Shown one piece after another: positions 42,602 through 45,415 of a stretch of DNA of 45,415 nucleotides. Location of the stretch: assembly GCA_019752375.1 (NCBI GenBank), contig JAIEMG010000319.1:1-45415 (forward strand). The letters run 5' to 3'. The stretch comes from Gemmataceae bacterium. Lineage in GTDB: Bacteria; Planctomycetota; Planctomycetia; Gemmatales; Gemmataceae. The translations under genes and the position numbers were made by a program. The notes under the pieces were generated by a model that saw nothing but the letters and a program-made list of their open reading frames with translations, ran no database searches and was not told where the DNA came from. Each line of letters begins with the position of its first letter. Position 1 is the first letter of the stretch.

Positions 42602-42711
42602 CCGTTGCCGCACACCGGTTTGTTCCAATGGGCATCAGGCACTGTTGCGCGAAGCCCTCTGCGGGCTGTTCCGGCAACGGTGCCTGACACCCCCTTGGGC
42701 GGACTCTGACT

Positions 42712-43119
42712 TCAAATTTCGCGGAACAGCCCGCTGTTATAGATCACGTCGACCGATCCATCTTCGAGGAACTGGACCGTCACCGTGTAGCTGCCGTAGT
42801 TGTAGATCGTGCGATTGCCGCGGTGCATCATCTGCGGCGTGCCCTCGGGCAGGGCAAGCGGCACCACGACCAAGGCGCCCGTGAAGCAATGCTTGAAGGT
42901 CACCAGGCAGGTCGGGCGTGGGGGGCAGTTGTAGGGTTGGCGGCCGCGAATGTTGATGAGCTCGCCGGGCGCGCCGGTGGGACCGGGGGCTAGCGTCATC
43001 GGGCCGGGGCCGGCGGGGACGTAGTGATAGCGCACAATGGCAGCCGAGGCCACGTTGCCGCAGAGCAGCAACGCAACCACGGCACCGAATGTCAGCAAGG
43101 CATTCCTTGCGATCGTCAT
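42712..43119 (-). CDS. Small secreted hypothetical protein
   Basis: A 135-residue protein with a clear signal peptide (residues 1-26, LLTFGAVVALLLCGNVASAA). The mature part begins with a Pro/Gly-rich stretch (PAGPGPMTLAPGPTGAPGE). It also has a Cys pair, CPPRPTC, with one more Cys nearby, and a beta-rich C-terminus (YNYGSYTVTVQFLEDGSVDV). Family unknown. It is followed on the same strand by upstream neighbours that are also small exported proteins. Confidence 0.68.
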   Translation of the reverse strand: MTIARNALLTFGAVVALLLCGNVASAAIVRYHYVPAGPGPMTLAPGPTGAPGELINIRGRQPYNCPPRPTCLVTFKHCFTGALVVVPLALPEGTPQMMHRGNRTIYNYGSYTVTVQFLEDGSVDVIYNSGLFREI

Positions 43120-43179
43120 GAAACTTCTCCGGTGGACAAGGGGGCCGAGTCCGGCAACACCGGACTCGGCCCCGAGGCA

Positions 43180-43386
43180 TCAGTACGGCACCGGCGTGCC
43201 CAGCGAGGCGGGCTGGACCGTGGCCGGAGCGATTGGCGCGGTCGTCGGCAGCGGTTCTTCCGCCGGCGAATAGCCGCACGAGCAGGGGCAGGCGCACGGA
43301 CGGCAGCAGTGGCGCTTGTGGCAGCAGCCCGTCATCAGGATCGACGCAATCAAGAGAAGTCCGGCACAGAAGGTGCGCAGAAACAT
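43180..43386 (-). CDS. Small Cys-rich lipoprotein
   Basis: A 68-residue lipoprotein. The signal MFLRTFCAGLLLIASILMTG ends in a lipobox before Cys21. The mature N-terminus is packed with Cys and His (CCHKRHCCRPCACPCSCG), and the tail is Pro/Thr-rich. Metal binding or disulfide networks are possible; no family is known to me. The gene is a parallel of the one at 43715-43933. The ATG at 43386 has AGGAGAG upstream. Confidence 0.65.
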   Translation of the reverse strand: MFLRTFCAGLLLIASILMTGCCHKRHCCRPCACPCSCGYSPAEEPLPTTAPIAPATVQPASLGTPVPY

Positions 43387-43714
43387 GAAAATCTCTCCTC
43401 TTTGTCTCCCGCGTGCGAAAACCACGTTGGTCCGCGGCGTCGTGGGCCGGGCCGGTGGTACGCGGGAGCGATGGGAACCTGTCTGGATGAGTGGGGACAA
43501 GCCGCGACAGGATCGGACTGGCCTGTTCCCCGTTCCGCAAGGCTGCGCTCGGATCGCGGCCTCACAAAGAGTATGCGCACAGGGATCGCGGAGGCAACCG
43601 GTTCGTGGTCAGGAAGGGCGCGCAGGCGCGGCGGGCGCGCAAGATGTGCGGGTCGTGCAAGGTGGAGAGGCGAGCGGAGAACGAAACGTCCTCCGCCCGC
43701 CGGCGAGTCGTAGA
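43387..43714. other. 328-bp intergenic stretch
   Basis: It separates two Cys-rich lipoprotein genes. Frames are arginine-rich and unlikely to be coding. I see no strong repeat or terminator. Confidence 0.35.
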
Positions 43715-43933
43715 CTAGCGAGGCCCGCAGCAACCGGGAGCGGCCGGCGCGGCGAACGCCTGAACCGGAGCAGGTCCGCCGGGCGCGCAAGGCGCCGGGC
43801 ACGGGGCCGGGCAGCAGGGCGGCGCACTGCTGACGCACGGGGGGCTGCAGCACTTGTTGTGGCCGCATTTGCACCCCGTTGCCGTCAGGGCCGCTGCCAC
43901 GGCCAGTCCCAGGCAGAGATGGCGCAGCAACAT
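43715..43933 (-). CDS. Small Cys/Pro-rich lipoprotein
   Basis: A 72-residue lipoprotein with signal LLRHLCLGLAVAAALTATGC (Cys21 lipid site). The mature part is CKCGHNKCCSPPCVSS followed by CPAPCPAPCAPGG repeats, so more than one residue in six is Cys. GAGGAGG precedes the ATG at 43933. It shares architecture with the lipoprotein at 43180-43386. Function unknown; abundant surface-exposed thiols suggest metal binding or structural crosslinking. Confidence 0.65.
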   Translation of the reverse strand: MLLRHLCLGLAVAAALTATGCKCGHNKCCSPPCVSSAPPCCPAPCPAPCAPGGPAPVQAFAAPAAPGCCGPR

Positions 43934-44307
43934 GATGTTCCTCCTCTCGACGAAGGGCGCCGGCGCTGAAGCTGCCGCCGGCCGCCATGGACAAAAACCG
44001 AGCATCGGCCACGGCCCGCACGCATGTGCGCCGACGTGGACCACGGCCCTCCAAGGGCTGTCACGCTTCACGATGGTGGAACAACGGTCGAGATGACGTT
44101 GCTCCTTCTTCTGTTCCCGTTGGCCGCGCCCGAGTGGTTGCGGCCATCATCAAGGGTAGGAAGGGCGGGGATTTCAAGCAACGCGATTTGGCCTTTGCGG
44201 CGCGGCAAATTCGCCGCACCCGTCACCCTGTACCGGGTGCGCGGAACGGACCAATGACGGTGTCGAGAGGGAGTATGTCGGCTTTGACGCCGGGCGCGGC
44301 GCGTCAA
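43934..44307. other. 374-bp intergenic stretch
   Basis: No gene with a ribosome site and plausible composition. It contains the upstream region of the Cys/Pro-rich lipoprotein gene. Confidence 0.35.
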
Positions 44308-44892
44308 TCAGGGCGACAGTTCCGGAAGCACCAGCGGTTCGTTATTGATGGGATTGCGCAGCAGGAAGTCCTTTAACCGCCATTGGCCGTCCGGATCGCG
44401 GATGAAAATCGCCTCCACGCGGAAGATACGATCGAAGTCGCCGCCCGGAGCGATCGGCTTGGCCAGGAACCGAATGCTTGCCGTCGCCGGCTCTCCAGCC
44501 TTGGCGGGAAGAAACTCGACCTTGTCGATGTTCGACAAGCGCAGCTCCGCCACCTCGCCGCGGCGAAGGGCCGCGTCCGCGTACTGGCGAAATTCCTGCT
44601 TGTCGGTCGAGCGATAGCGAAACTGTTCGGAGATGTGCTGGAAGATGCGATCGACGTCCTTCGCCTTCACGCCCTCCGCCATCTCGTTCACCTTCCGCTT
44701 GATCTGGGCCGAGTCGCTCTCGGGGCCAAACAGCGCCAGCAGCAACAACACCAGGGCAACTGCACCCACGCCGCCAAGCCCATACAGGCAGCGACGATCG
44801 CGCGTGCGGACCCAAATCATCCCCAGGACGATGGCGGCAATGCCGAGCAGAAGGAACAGTGTCGAACGGTTGTCGGTCAACTTCTGGAGCAC
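44308..44892 (-). CDS. Membrane-anchored hypothetical protein with NTF2-like domain
   Basis: A 194-residue protein. Two membrane segments are near residues 10-28 (TLFLLLGIAAIVLGMIWV) and 36-57 (LGGVGAVALVLLLLALFG). A cytoplasmic or periplasmic alpha+beta domain follows from 65 to the end (NEMAEGVKAKDVDRIFQHIS, FRVEAIFIRDPDGQWRLKDF) that resembles the NTF2/SnoaL-like fold. The start is GTG at 44892, with GGAG at good spacing. It begins 22 nt after the preceding small membrane protein gene, so the two are one operon. Family unknown to me. Confidence 0.65.
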   Translation of the reverse strand: MLQKLTDNRSTLFLLLGIAAIVLGMIWVRTRDRRCLYGLGGVGAVALVLLLLALFGPESDSAQIKRKVNEMAEGVKAKDVDRIFQHISEQFRYRSTDKQEFRQYADAALRRGEVAELRLSNIDKVEFLPAKAGEPATASIRFLAKPIAPGGDFDRIFRVEAIFIRDPDGQWRLKDFLLRNPINNEPLVLPELSP

Positions 44893-44914
44893 GGGACGCT
44901 CCGTGTGATAGGCG

Positions 44915-45211
44915 TTAAGCTCCCACGACCGGAGTGCGCTTCGCCGGCGTCGAAGAAGATTTGCCGCGGACCGGACTGGCGCTGCGCGCCGCTTCCGGTT
45001 GCCGGAAAAAGACACAAGCAGTCACCAGCAGCCCGATGCTGCACGCAATCGACGTGCGCCGCAGCGTCGCGTCATGGGCGAACAGTGAAGCAGCGCGTGC
45101 GACGCCCTGCGATCCGTCCATCCCATCATCGAACAGCGGCGCGGAGATTACCAGCACGAATAAGCCGACTGAAAGGGTGAGGGTCAACCAGTAGAGCATG
45201 CGCGGCAGCAA
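44915..45211 (-). CDS. Small membrane protein
   Basis: A 98-residue protein with two predicted membrane segments (LYWLTLTLSVGLFVLVISAP near 6-25 and TSIACSIGLLVTACVFF near 53-69) and a basic Ser/Pro-rich tail. The start appears to be TTG at 45211, with a strong GAGGAGG 7 nt upstream; an ATG 12 bases later lacks such spacing. It is the first gene of a two-gene unit with the NTF2-like membrane protein. Function unknown. Confidence 0.58.
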   Translation of the reverse strand: MLPRMLYWLTLTLSVGLFVLVISAPLFDDGMDGSQGVARAASLFAHDATLRRTSIACSIGLLVTACVFFRQPEAARSASPVRGKSSSTPAKRTPVVGA

Positions 45212-45230
45212 GAGACAACCTCCTCGTTCC

Positions 45231-45415
45231 CAAGGCCGGTTTCCGTAGTTTTTGTAATAGGGTGCGTCAAGCGTACTCGCGCGGACGCACCGGCCCCGCG
45301 CGGAGCTGTCACGTCATTGCAAGGGCCGGTTTCCGTAGGGTGCGTCAAGCGTACTCGCGCGGACGCACCGGCCCCGCGCGGAGCTGTCACGTCATTGCAA
45401 GGGCCGGTGCGTCCG
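45231..45415. repeat. 78-bp tandem repeat, two copies
   Basis: Two copies start at about 45260 and 45338 with exactly 78-base spacing. A partial lead-in at 45231-45247 carries an extra AT-rich insertion. Each unit contains a stem GGTGCGTC ... GACGCACC and the block CCGCGCGGAGCTGTCACG. The array reaches the window edge, so more copies may lie beyond. It is upstream of the small membrane protein gene. Confidence 0.85.

Noticed and set aside
45184-45390. Minus-strand frame with a repeated RLTHP peptide
   Set aside because: It is only the translation of the 78-bp tandem repeat, has no ribosome site and overlaps the small membrane protein start.
1-45415. tRNA or rRNA genes
   Set aside because: I saw no T-loop/acceptor combination or rRNA conserved block on either strand; a dedicated scan would be needed to be certain.

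Overview
The window looks like chromosomal DNA of a planctomycete, probably of the Gemmata group. The evidence is high GC content, a PSCyt1/DUF1549/DUF1553 cytochrome-type protein, two secreted DUF1501 proteins, two Uma2 nuclease-fold proteins, remnants of leucine-rich-repeat and HEAT/PQQ-like paralogue families, a TPR-WD40 kinase-like protein, and several families of dispersed palindromic repeats. The genus is an inference; no rRNA or tRNA gene was found.

Layout. 1-2.5 kb: the 3' part of an IlvD/Edd dehydratase, a DUF104/PIN toxin-antitoxin pair and a LysR regulator. 2.4-4.7 kb: a MarR-centred cluster (cupin, small hypothetical, TfoX-like, VOC) with an 11-bp element shared by its two promoter regions. 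4.7-7.8 kb: unknown small genes, a UBP zinc-finger protein, a short-chain dehydrogenase-like protein without its catalytic Tyr, and a DJ-1/PfpI protein. 7.8-11.8 kb: a decayed zone with an Ig-like/beta-propeller fragment, a HEAT/PQQ pseudogene with one deletion junction and one frameshift, and repeats. 11.8-15 kb: a serine hydrolase, a Gly/Tyr-rich secreted protein and an LRR remnant. 15-22.8 kb: metabolic genes (cbiX overlapping ribD, DUF1501, Uma2, a thiS-thiG fusion, a nagB-PIG-L fusion, DUF2203). 22.85-23.09 kb: a complete c-di-GMP-I (GEMM) aptamer followed by an intrinsic terminator, with no gene after it on that strand. 23.1-31 kb: DUF1501, Uma2 and the large PSCyt1/PSD1 protein on the minus strand, with a divergent PPC-domain secreted protein. 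31-35.7 kb: thioredoxin-fold proteins, a secreted alpha/beta hydrolase and a secreted transglutaminase-like protein. 35.7-40.6 kb: three PilZ proteins, then a predicted pseudokinase-TPR-WD40 protein. 40.9-45.4 kb: bluB translationally coupled to an HlyD-type adaptor, small secreted or Cys-rich lipoproteins, a two-gene membrane operon and a 78-bp tandem repeat at the edge.

Functional links. c-di-GMP sensing appears twice, as an RNA aptamer and as PilZ proteins. Cofactor genes are scattered but related: CbiX (sirohydrochlorin chelation), RibD (riboflavin) and BluB (turns FMN into dimethylbenzimidazole). The NagB-PIG-L fusion suggests amino-sugar catabolism. Most of the rest is the secreted-protein repertoire typical of planctomycetes, with unknown substrates.
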